Of a stretch of 64,000 bases of DNA, positions 1 through 10,003 are shown one piece after another. The stretch covers positions 280,011,242 to 280,075,241 of the forward strand of contig OY294067.1 in NCBI GenBank assembly GCA_958510875.1, in the 5' to 3' direction. This DNA comes from Endomychus coccineus. Lineage: Eukaryota; Arthropoda; Insecta; Coleoptera; Endomychidae. Numbering within the stretch: position 1 is the first letter of the stretch; the number at the start of each line of letters is the position of its first letter. The position numbers and the translations under genes are program-made. Under the pieces are notes generated by a model, which saw nothing but the letters and a program-made list of their open reading frames with translations, did not search any database and was not told where the DNA came from.

Positions 1-746
1 CGTAATCTAGAATGAACTATTTATTAAATAAAGACAGGGATCATGATTTCAATATGATAAGTTGTTCGCTATTTCACGTATATAGTCACATATATTTTTC
101 TCTTATGTCCTTAAGTGTTTACTAAGCGTAGCAGACTTGTGCACTATCAGGATAACTCCTGGGTCCGATGAGAGGTTGTTCATCACTTATATATTCAAGT
201 AGCAATCGTTTTCATACATCCATTTGTATCTAGATTTCTACATTGGTTCGTTATTGGGTCGGCATTTGGCGCTCAGGTAGTTAAAAAATCCCCGTACTTT
301 GAAAGTTCCAAAAATCTATTAGTTAATGTGGTACACTGTATGATTTCTCAATGGAACATCCATTCATAGATGGCGATAAATAATTTGGTTGTTCTAGCTA
401 TTTGTCGGTTATCTGTACCTTCAACAGAACGATCGCTCCAGTAACGTTACAAACTTTCTCGTGCTGTTGATGAGCTATGAGAAAAGTGAAACAGCTACCT
501 AGAACTATTAGTTTTCAATGTTACTGAACGATCTAGCCTGGAGAGAAAACGATAGTAAGCGATAAGTTGAGGCGGCCAACCATATTTCGGAAGTTTCCCA
601 TGAAGGCTTTAGTGCCAGTCCCAGTCCCATGCCTTGAAGATATCCAATGTTACAGCTAGAAATTCCCCATATTTTTCTATAGTTTTCTGCCAAACATGTG
701 TTACGTTGGCAATCTATTTCCTGTTGATCTCTGTTGTCGAAAGCCA
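1..746. other. No feature recognised
   Basis: AT-rich sequence without a coding segment, RNA gene or repeat that I can name. Short open frames here overlap each other and show no family motif. Confidence 0.5.
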
Positions 747-1052
747 TCTTGCCAGTTATTCACGATTTTGGAGCTCCCTTTTTGGAATTGGTCGAACTCT
801 AGCTGTCTTCCAACTGGAAGGAAACACCAAGTTTGTATGGAAGGGTGTTAATTCAGGCGCACATTCCTTGAGAACGACAGGTGGAATTCCGTCTGACCCC
901 GTAGCCTTTTTGGGTATTGAGATCAAGCAGGAAGCACCTAATTGTACGCTGACGAAAGACAGTTTCAGAAATACAGCTATCGATGACAGCAATATTTGGA
1001 ATGTCCTTCCCTTGTGGATCCATAGTGGAATTTGCTGCGAACATTCCAGCAA
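747..1052 (-). pseudogene. LINE reverse transcriptase fragment, 5'-truncated
   Basis: The minus-strand frame carries the segment that precedes the palm domain in reverse transcriptases of jockey/CR1/I-type non-LTR retrotransposons: a GSDGIPP motif (normally GPDGIP), then VVLKECAPELTP, then SSWKTARVRPIPK. The protein would copy the element's RNA into DNA at a nicked target. Only about 100 residues remain. The part that should follow (NYRPI and the YADD catalytic box) is missing after PIPK, so this is a dead fragment. A second copy of the same segment lies at 42795-42935 in the same orientation. The plus-strand frame at 634-1185 is a shadow of this one. Confidence 0.75.
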
Positions 1053-1189
1053 AATGGTTGGCTATTCCTTATGGTGTAGTAACCAGTGTACCATCATCAT
1101 CTTTGGTTTGAATACGAAATGGAAACTGGAAGTGAAACTTCTACCAATTTCTTTGTCGAATGGGAGCCATTCGGACATTCGATAAGCTT

Positions 1190-2588
1190 CGTTTCGAACC
1201 GTTTATTGTGTCATTGCAGATACTTCTGGCTTCAACACATTCTATTTTGTCTCCAGACATGGGTTACCACGCCAACGTCGGTATGCTGTTTGTTTTGGAA
1301 CGACGGCCCTAGAACAGATTGTATTGAACCATCGTTCACCAGATGATGGTGATTTGTCGGTATGGAGTATGTGAATGTCCATTCCTAGCCTGATAATATC
1401 CGAATGAATTCTCTACCACCGGGGTACCATTATTTTTCTGATCGTTTTTCGCGGGATTGGCTGGTCGTATGACTTTCCAAGAATGAATACTTTTTTTAAG
1501 ATTAGAATAATCATTTCGCATGCCATGGCCATTATTCATGAATTACGATTTCGAATTCTCATATTAAAAATATCCTGGGTATCGAAGAATTTAGTTTCCT
1601 AGGTTATGATAGTATCCAAGAAGAGAGGGAAAACAATATAAACCATATTATTGTTTCGATAAGTGGAATTACCAGCCGGAGTATATCAACATTATTTCCG
1701 AACATCCTTTATAGTCAAAGTCTATGTTGTTCACAATACCTTCCTACCTACAATTTCTTCTCGAAAAATAATATTTTCGAGCAATAATTGCATTCGAGGA
1801 ATTTTTACCGGAACTCATGAAACACGTTCCCTATTTTTTACTTCCTGAAAATCTTCGCGTTTATTAAGAAACCCTCGGTATAATTTAATTTTCGTTCCAT
1901 AACTGGACCTTTTCTGACCAAGTTGATATAGCGTGAGGTTTTTTATACTTTTTGCCTACACGGTATACTATCCTGATATTGCAACGTTCAGTAGCTTCTA
2001 GCGATTGGAAACAAAGTTATAAAATCCCCGATTCTTGGCATTCTATGTGCGCCTCGCTACGTCCTATTAGGCAACTGAGATTAAAACTTATAAGATATAC
2101 TGTGTCTGTAGAAAGGGTCACTAGAAGTAACTTTCCGGGAGAGGTTTTATAAAGTTTTCCATCTTGATTGTGTTAGAAATTTTCAGAAAGGTCGACCACA
2201 GCACATTTACGTGACTTCAAGGATCTACACAAATAGAATGAAGCATTGCCTAATTTACCAAGTTCACAAATCCGAACTGTTTGTTATAATTCGGCGAATG
2301 GGGGATTCTCAGATGGACTTTTGAAACTCATTTACATGCATATTCTCACTGGATTCGAAGCCAGTATTTTCAAAGATCCGTTGGCTTGAATGGTTGAAGT
2401 GGATGTTTTCATCCGTTTTTCGTATTTGGTGCAAGTTTAATCGAATTCACGGAATTCTTCATCAAAATAAAATAACAAAACACGTGTGTTATTTGTTTGT
2501 TTCCACATTATTGCATATTTTCAATAATATTACGGATACATCTCTAGAGCTCCGTATGATGGAGACTTACGAGTAACATATACTATAG
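1190..2588. other. No feature recognised
   Basis: About 1.4 kb with only short open frames on both strands and no recognisable protein motif, RNA or tandem repeat. Confidence 0.5.
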
Positions 2589-2824
2589 TTTATAAAGGGT
2601 TTTCCATTAAGAGTTACCGGATGTTTGCGGAGTGTATTTATCATGAGGTGCCACGATTTGATGACAGCGTCATTATTCTGTCATTTCAAGGCTTCTTAAG
2701 TGTAAACATGGAGCAATATACAATAGAGCAGGGTGTTTACATCATTAAAACCCATTATGAAAGTATCTTCTGTAACATTCGTGATTACTTCGGTGCACAT
2801 AATCGCCCAACGGATAAAACGTGA
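2589..2824 (+). pseudogene. Tc1/mariner-type transposase N-terminus with probable terminal repeat
   Basis: At 2589-2620 there is a sequence of the kind that opens many insect mariner-like elements (an AAAGGGTTTTCC core). It is followed by a short frame whose segment from 2709, beginning MEQYTIEQ, has the look of the first helix-turn-helix of IS630-Tc1-mariner transposases (EQ, then IVK-YY, then FG-HNRP). That domain binds the terminal inverted repeat. The frame stops after NRPTDKT, so no catalytic domain is present. The superfamily call rests on motif resemblance only. Confidence 0.5.
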
Positions 2825-3109
2825 AGGCACCACTATGTTCTCGGTCGAAACTTTCGGCTGAGAATATGTAATTTATTATTTTCTAAATCTAATTTATTTT
2901 ATCTATCGCCTCAATATTGTTTGAATGCATTGCTTGAATATAAGCAAGAAATATTTCGAGTTTTCGCAGAGCAATGTTGAGGGATGCTTTGGTGCATTCA
3001 CACATATTATATATACTCTACAAAGCACATATTCAACTTGTCCTGGAGTACTGTTCACATGTTTGGGGTTCGGCTCCCAAACTAGTGTTGCCCAAAATCG
3101 GTCTTGTTC

Positions 3110-3240
3110 TTGCATTTTTGCAAGACCAAGACCAAGACCGCGTAATTTTAGCAAGACCAAGACCAAGACCAAGACCGCGTAATTTTAGCAAGACCAAGAC
3201 TGATCGTGCAAGATTTGAGCAAGAACAAGAATAAGCCTGC
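3110..3240 (+). repeat. Left subterminal hexamer array of the hAT-like element
   Basis: Runs of the hexamer AAGACC in groups of two and three are separated by a GCGTAATTTTAGC spacer that occurs twice, then by more degenerate CAAGA units. hAT transposases bind short subterminal repeats, so these are plausible binding sites; that role is inferred. Confidence 0.75.
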
Positions 3241-3935
3241 GAGACTCTTGCGTCTTGCAGTTGGGACTGAGTGTAGTTTCAGGGAGCGGACAGGGTTAAT
3301 TTATAATACAAGAAATTGACACATAGAAAACAAACGAAACAAAATAAAAGAAAGTACTAGTACATAAAATTTTGAAGAAGAAAATAGGCAGAAAATAGGA
3401 AGACGTAAAGTACAGATATAAATGACTATCAGTGCATTTTCGTTGAAGGGGTAATTTACGCAGTCCGAATAAGTAAATAAATAATAATATATTAAATATA
3501 GTATGAAAAAAAAATAAAAATATGAAAATAGTGAAAACGAAAAATAAACTATATAGAATGAAGCGTAATAAAATTATATGTAGTATGTTTAGTATGTTAG
3601 TTAATGTTTCAAAAGTTACAGGGCGAAAAAGAGATCTTACGAACTAATTTGAAATCTAACTTATAATAATAAGGTAGGTATAAGAGCGAAAAGCAGGACG
3701 CTACAATGTCATGCGTCTGTACGCCGCATGCGGCATCCTTTGATTTGCGACGGCATCCTTTAATGAGAGCCGGCACGTGCCAAGGCGACACTATCTAAGC
3801 GAATGGACTATAAGTAATAGTATTTATTTCAATACCAGTCATTCTCAATTGAGCTTTGCTTCGAGTCTAATGTAATAATTGATTTTACTCTAATCCTTGT
3901 TGTTCTCAGAAAACTTATCACGTTTACAATTTGAC

Positions 3936-4091
3936 ATGAGTGACGAAGATTCAAATAGTTCTAGTCGGAGTAGTGAGAGTTGGAATTATAGATCTAAAAG
4001 ACCTAAAAGCAAATTTGATGAGTTTTTCGAAATAATTCATGCATCCCAAATTGCTTTGTGTAAATTGTGTCAACATAAAAAGGTTGAATAA
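3936..4091 (+). pseudogene. Truncated BED-finger N-terminus of hAT transposase
   Basis: I chose the start at MSDEDSNSS because the acidic/serine-rich leader fits a hAT transposase N-terminus; an in-frame ATG also exists at 3897. After about 30 residues comes KSKFDEFFEI, then ALCKLCQHK, which matches the first half of a BED zinc finger (aromatic residue, then C-x2-C). The frame stops at VE, before the His/Cys pair that would complete the finger. A complete hAT transposase is roughly 600 residues, so this is a remnant. It lies in the middle of the 3083-4268 element, which supports the hAT call. Confidence 0.7.
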
Positions 4092-4114
4092 AAATGAAAA
4101 TCAGAAACACTAAT

Positions 4115-4255
4115 AGGTAATTGCGGGACTTGCGAGACTCTTGCTGCAAGACCAAGACCAAGACCAAGACTGGGAGCGCAATACCAAGACCAAGACCAGG
4201 TGTATTGGCGCAAGACCAAGATCAAGACTGGCTAAGTCTCGTCCTGTTCTTGCAT
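4115..4255 (+). repeat. Right subterminal hexamer array of the hAT-like element
   Basis: AAGACC units recur here in at least three groups, together with the TGCGAGACTCTTG segment also seen near 3237. The GTTCTTGCATTT segment sits just inside both termini in direct orientation. The array mirrors the one at 3110-3240. Confidence 0.72.
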
Positions 4256-4932
4256 TTGGGCAACACTATCCCAAACATACGATGAAGATCTTGGATTCTA
4301 TCCAGAAGAGAGCTATTCGTTTGATTGATGATGTCACACTAACGACTTCATTGCCCTCTCTGGAACACCGTAAAAGGTGTGAGATCTCTCCTTTTTCTAT
4401 GGATATTTCCATGGTCGATGTTCATCAGAAATCCCGTCTGTTGTTCCACCACGAGAGATTCCAGATAGGCGGATTAGACGAGCTCAAACTAGTCACCAAT
4501 TCACAGTCAAAATCGAGACCTGCTGAACTTTTTCCTACTAGACTTCATTTTTTCATCGAACAGCGAAGTTGTGGAACTATTTATCTAGTGAGGTCCCCTA
4601 TGCCTATAACCTCCAAACATTCAATAAAAATACGAATGCCTATCTCCTCTCCCTACATTCCACTACTGGCTTACACGATGTTCTTCGAACATTATATGTT
4701 TCCCTATCGTGTAGTCAAAGTATAAAAAAAAGTAATTGGAGTGAATGCTCCCTCACTCAATCGATAACAATACATATATGCAGAGGAAAATGTACAGGTG
4801 CTTGTAAGAACTAATACATTTTCAAATTTTTCTCGTTTCAACTATTTGGTCAGTTTAATATATTGATGTAAAAAAAATTTGGTAGACCTTTTCGCAATTG
4901 ACACAGCACACGACGTAAATGAACGTATGATT

Positions 4933-5637
4933 GGATGACACTTTTTCCACTCCATTTTTTCCACTGGTATATTTTTCCACTAGTTTTTTTTTCCAATAAC
5001 CTTTTTCCTCTAGTAATGATTTTCCACCAATTCGAAAATAGTATAATTGAAATGATTTGAACAAGTATCATAGCAACGACAGTTTCATTCGTTGAACTGA
5101 CAGTTTGACCTAACACATTGGTCTGACAGTTATCCCCCCTCCCTGTGGAACATGTACGAGCCCGTGTTACAAAATCTGTCGAAGACCAACAATGTGTCGG
5201 AAGGTTGGCACAACAGATTCCAGGTGGTTGTGGGAAAAAACTACCCTAGTCTTTACGCCTTCCTCCTCGAGCTACAGAAAGAACAAGGAGACAACGAGGC
5301 CATGATCCGCAAGCTGGATTTAGGCTACAACATTAAAAAAATTACACAGCAGGTCCAGAATGAAAAACGAAGAGCGAATAAACAATTTAGTTCGCCAATA
5401 TGAAGATAGGAAAAGTGGAGGCGAAGTTTTGGAATATTTAAAAGCTGTCGGTCACCATATATAATTTTGATATCCTGTTTGATATCCATTTATAAAACTA
5501 TTAAATGTATTAAAAAATAAACTGGACGAAAAAATAAACTGGTGGAAAAATGTATTAGTGGAAAAATATATTAGTGGAAAAAGCGGAGTGGAAAAAGCAG
5601 AGTGGAAAAAATGGAGTGGAAAAAATGGGTCCCACCC
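4933..5637. mobile_element. MULE-like element, 705 bp, with GTGGAAAAA-rich inverted ends
   Basis: The left part (4933-5030) is rich in TTTTTCCAC units. The right part (5530-5637) is rich in GTGGAAAAA units, giving imperfect long inverted ends. The flanks carry GAACGTATGATT (4921-4932) and GAACGTATAATT (5638-5649), a direct repeat of 12 bp with one mismatch; MULE target duplications are usually 9-10 bp. A MULE transposase C-terminus lies inside (5146-5430). Exact termini are uncertain by a few bases. Confidence 0.7.
5146..5430 (+). pseudogene. C-terminal MULE transposase fragment
   Basis: The frame reads NNVSEGWHNRFQVVVG, then YPSLYAFLLELQKEQ. This matches the C-terminal segment after the MULE catalytic domain in insect FLYWCH/MULE-type proteins (usually NN-EGWHxRF, then hP-h-xFLxxLQKEQ). 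About 80 residues remain and no catalytic DDE part is visible upstream, so the element is non-autonomous. The ATG used by the frame is internal to the original protein. Confidence 0.72.
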
Positions 5638-5649
5638 GAACGTATAATT

Positions 5650-6244
5650 GCAGTTCTGGGAAGAATTGTTTATATACTTTTGAAGTTTAATTCTATTCAT
5701 TCAGATTCACAACGAGATATAAACAACTCTGTAATGTATTGCCAACTGTAAAAATAAAATATATGTACCTGGTTTCACGGAGATAGCGCGCCAAAAATTG
5801 TTGATATGAATTGGTTGCAAAAGTAACGAAGTATGACGTCATATCATTCTTAACGTGAAAATACTATATTGCTATAATTTTTATACCACAGAAAATAAGG
5901 CGGTGAGTCAACAATTCTTGTTTAATTGTTCTGTAGTAATTACTGTCAATGAATTTGTTGTTAACCACCTATTTAGTACTATATATGCTATTTGAAAAAG
6001 TACTCTTTTCTGTTTCTATCTTTAAAACACGTGAGGCATTGGTGCGCACGATTCTCCCATATACAGTTGCCATATATGGCAAAAACTATACTGAATTTTA
6101 ATTGTTATTCTAAGCAGCCATGAGTTACATTCGCATAACTGATGCTAGCTTGTTTTTAGATTTCTTGTGAACGTTTAGGATGCTTCCGATACACATCCTG
6201 CAAAATCTATCGTAGAACTTCTCAGGAAAGTTGATCAAACATTA
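5650..6244. other. No further feature recognised
   Basis: Apart from the Penelope-like remnant at its left edge, this stretch is AT-rich and shows no gene, RNA or repeat that I recognise. Confidence 0.45.
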
Positions 6245-6292
6245 TTGATAAGAATTTATCACCCTTATCCACTAAAAATACTACTAGTACTG

Positions 6293-6325
6293 AAGACCTT
6301 TCGGCTACCAAGTAGCCATCATCAG
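6293..6325 (-). ncRNA. Hammerhead ribozyme motif, Penelope family B
   Basis: Read on the minus strand: CTGATGA (6325-6319), a 5-bp stem II (GGCTA paired with TAGCC across a CTTGG loop), then GAAA (6302-6299). Next comes G-GT-C-T-T, which gives a 2-bp stem III with a CUU cleavage triplet ending at 6293. TACT just before CTGATGA can pair with AGTA just after the cleavage site as part of stem I. All core nucleotides of a type I hammerhead are present. Very short stem III is known for hammerheads of Penelope-like elements, which may act as dimers. Confidence 0.65.
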
Positions 6326-6448
6326 AGTAAACTAAATTATAAATCAAAATGTGCCTGTTTAAATACTAGTTGGGGATAATAATGTAAAGAAAGGGTTACC
6401 GTCAGCTGGAGATAAATCGGAATTTAATAAATTACTTTTTTGTTTATA

Positions 6449-7054
6449 CAGGGTTCCCCATAATAGACTACCCATTTTAATATTTGAATTAAAATTTGTT
6501 TAGTTAACTAAATTAAGTTATTTTACTAAATTACAGCTAACTCTTTGGGATTTATGATAACTTATAAATAGTTGGCTAATCTAATTCTAACTTTTAAAAA
6601 TCACGTCTTCTAAATGACCTCCACCAACTTCAACACATTTTTCAATTACACGGCGTAGCAAACCTTCGTCTATTCCTTCAACTTCTTCACGAATTTTGAC
6701 TTTCTGTTCCTCGATTGTACCTGGACGACTCGCAAACACTTTGGCTTTTAAATATCCCCACAAGAAAAAATCGGGTGCCGTTAAGTCGGGGGACCTCGAA
6801 CGCCAAGGCAAATCTCCGAATCGAGAAACGAGTCGGCCATTAAACATTTCTCGCAGGACCCTCATTGAGTTTCTGGCGGTATGAGCTGTTGCCCCTTCTT
6901 GTTGGAATAGTAAGGCATTGTTTAGTAATCCTCGTCTATTTAATTCTGGAATGAGAAATGTCTCTAGCATATTAACGTAGCGCTCGGATGTTTACTGTTA
7001 CAGCGCGGTTATTTTCATCCTCAAAAAAATAAGGGCCAATAATACCAAAAGATT
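6449..7054 (-). mobile_element. Mariner-like element, truncated at its 5' end
   Basis: The 3' terminus is visible as a CAGGGTTCCCCATAATAG type end next to TA at 6447-6448. The 5' half of the transposase and the other terminus are missing: at about 7055 the sequence returns directly to the Penelope-like copy. The insertion therefore post-dates that copy. Confidence 0.65.
6587..7040 (-). pseudogene. IS630-Tc1-mariner transposase, catalytic C-terminal half, frameshifted
   Basis: The main frame (6970-6587) reads QQEGATAHTA, then SRFGDLPW, then RSPDLTAPDFFLWGYLK. This is the second half of the DDE/D domain of a Tc1/mariner-superfamily transposase. The second catalytic Asp of QQDGA is replaced by Glu. 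Counting from that residue, 41 residues precede the Asp of APDFF, a spacing like the DD41D group. Upstream coding resemblance continues (GPYFFEDENNRAVTVN) but in another frame, and one extra base near 6990 accounts for the shift. Two independent lesions plus the lost N-terminus make it inactive. Confidence 0.8.
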
Positions 7055-7452
7055 AATGGCTCTAATTTGGTTAGTTGGCTACGTTCCAATTTTCTTTTCT
7101 GTTTAGAAAAATTAAATTATTGATCAAAGATTTCTGGTAACCATTGTTCAACGCAATTTGCTGAAGTTTCTCAATTTCTTTGTTTTAATTTTGATGGCTC
7201 AAACTTTCAATAATCTATGAACTAAACTATTAAACGGAGCTATTTTATATCTGAATGGTGTAGCTGAATCCGTCGGGGCATACCTATTTGTTTGAGTGGG
7301 TTTTCTGTATATGTCGAAATCCAACCATCTTTTATGTTAATATCAAGGAAAGGAAGCTGATTATCTGTTTCTATTTCGACAGTGAAACTCAGTGAATCAA
7401 ATTGGCTATTAAGCGTGTTCAAAAAGTCATATTGATCAAACATTTTTATTTG

Positions 7453-7567
7453 AAAGGCAAGACACGAAAAAAATCAAAGCCGAATTGGATGAAGTTCATG
7501 GCACATCTGCACCAGCATTTATTTACAATTGGATGGATGAGTTTAAAAGTGGTCGTACATCCACATG
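7453..7567 (+). pseudogene. Mariner transposase N-terminal fragment
   Basis: The plus strand reads KIKAELDEVHGTSAPAFIYNW, then DEFKSGRTST. This fits the second helix of the mariner DNA-binding domain (L-xVhGtSAPsxxTI-xW--EFKxGRTST). It ends at a stop immediately after GRTST. It lies in the opposite orientation to the transposase at 6587-7040 and is a separate remnant. Confidence 0.6.
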
Positions 7568-7569
7568 AC

Positions 7570-8574
7570 TCAATGGTTTAAACCACAAATAACTTCACGA
7601 TGGACAGGCTAATTGGAGGTGCTCCTACCACAACCTGTGTACGGTAAATGCTTTCCTAAATCTATCGAAATACCAACTAAAAACACGTAACGATTCTGGA
7701 AGACAAATACCATGATTGTTCAATCAGACATAAAGCCCGTTGAAGTGGAATGTTATTGGAATAACACCAAAGCGGACGCACAACGCTTATAATTGATATT
7801 GGTTTTCTGGCGGTGCAGAGTTCGAGTTAAAATAGAGGACTGTTGAACTCGTAGGTACTCAAATTTGTTGATAATTGAGTGTGCGGACAATGTCAACTAT
7901 GCACTGGAAATGCTCTTGAATACTTGTGATGATGCCTTGTCGCAAAATTGGAACGTGGCAAGTACAGAACAATGATTTATACTTGCGTTGTTATGGTAAC
8001 ACGTAAAAGGGTTATTGAATCGAATGTTCCTAGGCGCGTGTTTAGCACTATGTATGTGTCTGATAAATAAACTCTTATTCATGCCCACTGGTTCGGTTAT
8101 TGATGGATTAAAACCGACAAAATCAGCGCAATTTATAACGTGTTGTGTATTGCAAGAAAGACCGATTAGTTTGGGAAAATAATTCTTTTTTATTATAAGC
8201 TCTGAAAATAATGGAACGATTACGGATTGAGATCGTATTCAATTCCGTTTTGGATAACGATATAAAAATGCGGAACTCAGTGTTGTGCACTAAATGTGTT
8301 GTGTATGCAGCTGTCCGATAAATAAACTTTTATTTCTAGTTAACCGGTTTGGTTGATGGATTGAAACCAACAAATCGCTACTTTTTCAACACAACTGTTA
8401 TATAGCTTGGCCATTCCGTTACTGCCGTTAAGCCTCGAGTTCTCATCTTCGGCAGGGATTTCAACTATAGACAAAAACCGAACGAGCTGCAGTTCTGATG
8501 TTGATAATGTATAATAAATGCAATAAATGGTACAGTAAGTATTAAGAATGGTGAGGACATCATTTTACCGATCG
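7570..8574. other. Anonymous sequence with a duplicated segment
   Basis: No coding motif recognised. Two diverged direct copies of an approximately 75-bp segment, each holding a GATAAATAAACT core and a GTTGATGGATT or ATTGATGGATT core, lie at about 8045-8116 and 8302-8380. The AATAAA in both suggests polyadenylation regions of an unknown element. Confidence 0.45.
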
Positions 8575-9026
8575 ATAACAAAAATTTTTATTGTCTGAGA
8601 TCGGAAGTGGTGCCCCCGGCATGAGGCAAGCGAAGCTCCACATTAGGGAGTTCTCGCCTAAGCTCTCTAAAACCCTACTCTCTATGAGCAGGAGATGCCT
8701 AAAACTGGTGACAGGACACTATCATCTGAATAAACATATACACACAATGGGCATTGTTGAAGACCCAACTTGTATTAAATGTGGAGAGGTCTCTCACATC
8801 CTAGCAGAATGTCAAGCACTGGCTTCTCTTAGGCTACAACACCTCGGCAGTACACATATGCCGCTTGGATCCAGAAGAAATATCAGTTCATTCAAAATCT
8901 TAGCCTTCGGCACTGCCTTAGGCCTGCTGGACTGATTCTTGTATCAAGTGGCGCAGAATGGACCCAATCAAGCGGTCTAAGTGCTACGGACTAGTCCGCC
9001 CTCGTTTTAATCGATTGATTGATTGA
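8575..9026 (+). pseudogene. LINE ORF2 C-terminus with zinc-knuckle and 3' repeat tail
   Basis: The frame 8591-8935 reads LVTGHYHLNKHIHTMGI, then PTCIKCGEVSHILAECQAL. This is the Cys/His segment (CxxC, then H, then C) that ends ORF2 of many RNase-H-bearing non-LTR retrotransposons of the I/jockey/R1 kind. It is followed by a stop, an approximately 70-bp 3' UTR with a CGGACTAGTCCGCC segment, and a terminal run of GATT units (9010-9026), as in LINEs that end in short tandem repeats. It is a different family from the LINE at 2990-4740. The copy is 5'-truncated. Confidence 0.7.
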
Positions 9027-9197
9027 GATCGCAAATCCTTGACGTTCGTGTTGCTACCAAATACAGATTCATACAGATATGTTAGCCTGCCCTGCATATC
9101 ACGTTGAGGTAATGTCAAGTTTTGTATTGCGTTGCAATTTGTAAACCACAGCAGCAATTGTAGGTTTTTGTGAAAATTACATTGAAAACCAGTAAAA

Positions 9198-9326
9198 ATG
9201 AGTGAATCAAGTGATTCTGAATACGGAATCGATGCTATAGAAGCTTGGAACGTGGGGCGTCCGGCTCTCATTCCTGACAAGTGTTCTCTCGACTTACGAA
9301 AACACAGATTTTTTTCAGATAGGTAG
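9198..9326 (+). CDS. Short unrecognised ORF, 42 residues
   Basis: The ATG is preceded by AAAA and opens a frame beginning MSESSDSEYGIDAIEAW, acidic and serine-rich at the start, ending LRKHRFFSDR. The composition resembles the first residues of transposon-encoded or chromatin-related proteins, but I cannot place it in a family. It may be the start of an element ORF whose remainder is lost, or a chance frame. Confidence 0.2.
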   Translation: MSESSDSEYGIDAIEAWNVGRPALIPDKCSLDLRKHRFFSDR

Positions 9327-10003
9327 GACTGATATTAGGGATAGCTGGTGTATGTAGACGTGAGGAGTTGTATAATATGAGAATTGAAGACATTGAGGAA
9401 CATGAAGAATTTCAATCATTCTATAAAACTTCCTCGAACGAAGGCATATATTAAGCGATCATTCGTTGTTGTTAACGAACGAGATAAAAAGTGTACTACT
9501 TGGATATGTATCACAAAAATAAAAACTTTTGTCCTAGGAATGCAACATTATCTCATGTCTTCTCATATTATCTTGATGTGAAATGTACAAATCAAGTAAT
9601 TGGAAAAGGTACAATTGGAACTTAGCCATGCAAAAAAGGTAAAAATTTGAAATTGAAAAATACTGCTGGTTACACCGTTCACTCGTTACGACGAAGATTA
9701 GTTATATTGTTTCCTTTGGCAATTGTAAGTTGTAATGTTGTAACATTTATGTCAATATAGTAAGTTATAAAAATAATTGTTACTTAAGAACTAATTATTG
9801 GTATTAGCAACTAGTAAATGCAACGTACTGACAATCAATCGTACAAAATATCAATTTACGTTACAAGGACGGAAAATAACTCATTAAAGTAAAAGTGTAG
9901 ATGATTTCAGATGAGCCGAAGAACGAGCCGAGTCTGGAATTTCTGAACTACTACTTTAATAATATTTTACGTTAATGTGCTGTAAAATGTCTCATTTCCT
10001 ACT
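9327..10003. other. No feature recognised
   Basis: AT-rich sequence with no gene or repeat identified. Confidence 0.45.

Larger units (their letters stand above)
3083..4268. mobile_element. Non-autonomous hAT-like DNA transposon, 1186 bp
   Basis: Both termini are visible. The left end begins TAGTGTTGCCCAAA and the right end is its exact reverse complement, giving a 14-bp perfect terminal inverted repeat. The 8 bp TCCCAAAC occurs directly before (3075-3082) and directly after (4269-4276), which is the 8-bp target duplication typical of hAT transposition. Removing the element and one duplicate rejoins a LINE ORF. The interior holds a BED-finger stub (3936-4091) and hexamer arrays near both ends. 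It cannot encode a full transposase, so it would have to be mobilised in trans. Confidence 0.88.
2990..4740 (+). mobile_element. LINE 3' end, copy 1, split by a hAT insertion
   Basis: The C-terminal part of a non-LTR retrotransposon ORF2 is visible in two pieces. The first (about 2995-3082) reads YKAHIQLVLEYCSHVWGSAPK. The second (from 4277) reads HTMKILDSIQKRAIRLIDD and continues with frameshifts to about 4725. The order VLEYCSHVWG, then LDSIQKRAIRLI, is typical of the region after the reverse transcriptase palm in jockey/CR1-like elements. The 3' end carries a CGAACATTATA segment and a GTGTAGTCAAAGTAT segment followed by an A-run, and it is shared with the copies at 53735, 58262 and 58735. 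The gap between the pieces is exactly the hAT-like element at 3083-4268. Reading frames are broken; not functional. Confidence 0.8.
4850..5760 (-). mobile_element. Penelope-like GIY-YIG fragment split by a MULE-like element
   Basis: On the minus strand the stretch above 5638 reads INNSSQNCNYTF, and the stretch below 4932 reads TFIYVVCCVNCEKVYQ. Placed together they resemble the Cys-rich lead-in and first strand of a GIY-YIG endonuclease (IYVVxCxxCxKVY), as found at the C-terminus of Penelope-like retroelements. The endonuclease nicks the target. The two halves meet across the 4933-5637 insertion. Only a few tens of residues are left, so the family call is moderate. Confidence 0.5.
6245..7443 (-). 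mobile_element. Penelope-like element family B, copy 1, split by a mariner-like element
   Basis: The minus-strand frame at 7443-7240 reads FLNTLNSQFDSLSFTVEIE, then NQLPFLDI. This is the late reverse-transcriptase motif of Penelope-like elements (LNSxHpxIxFTvExE, then LPFLDv). Downstream on the same strand, the 7240-7055 sequence is shared with 40620-40830. After the mariner insertion (6449-7054) the copy resumes and ends with a hammerhead motif (6293-6325) and the GTGGATAAGGGTGAT tail near 6250. The same tail occurs at 37650 and 49940. The coding sequence is broken. Confidence 0.75.

Noticed and set aside
634..1185. 183-codon plus-strand open frame
   Set aside because: It is antisense to the LINE reverse-transcriptase fragment at 747-1052, whose minus-strand motifs are recognisable.
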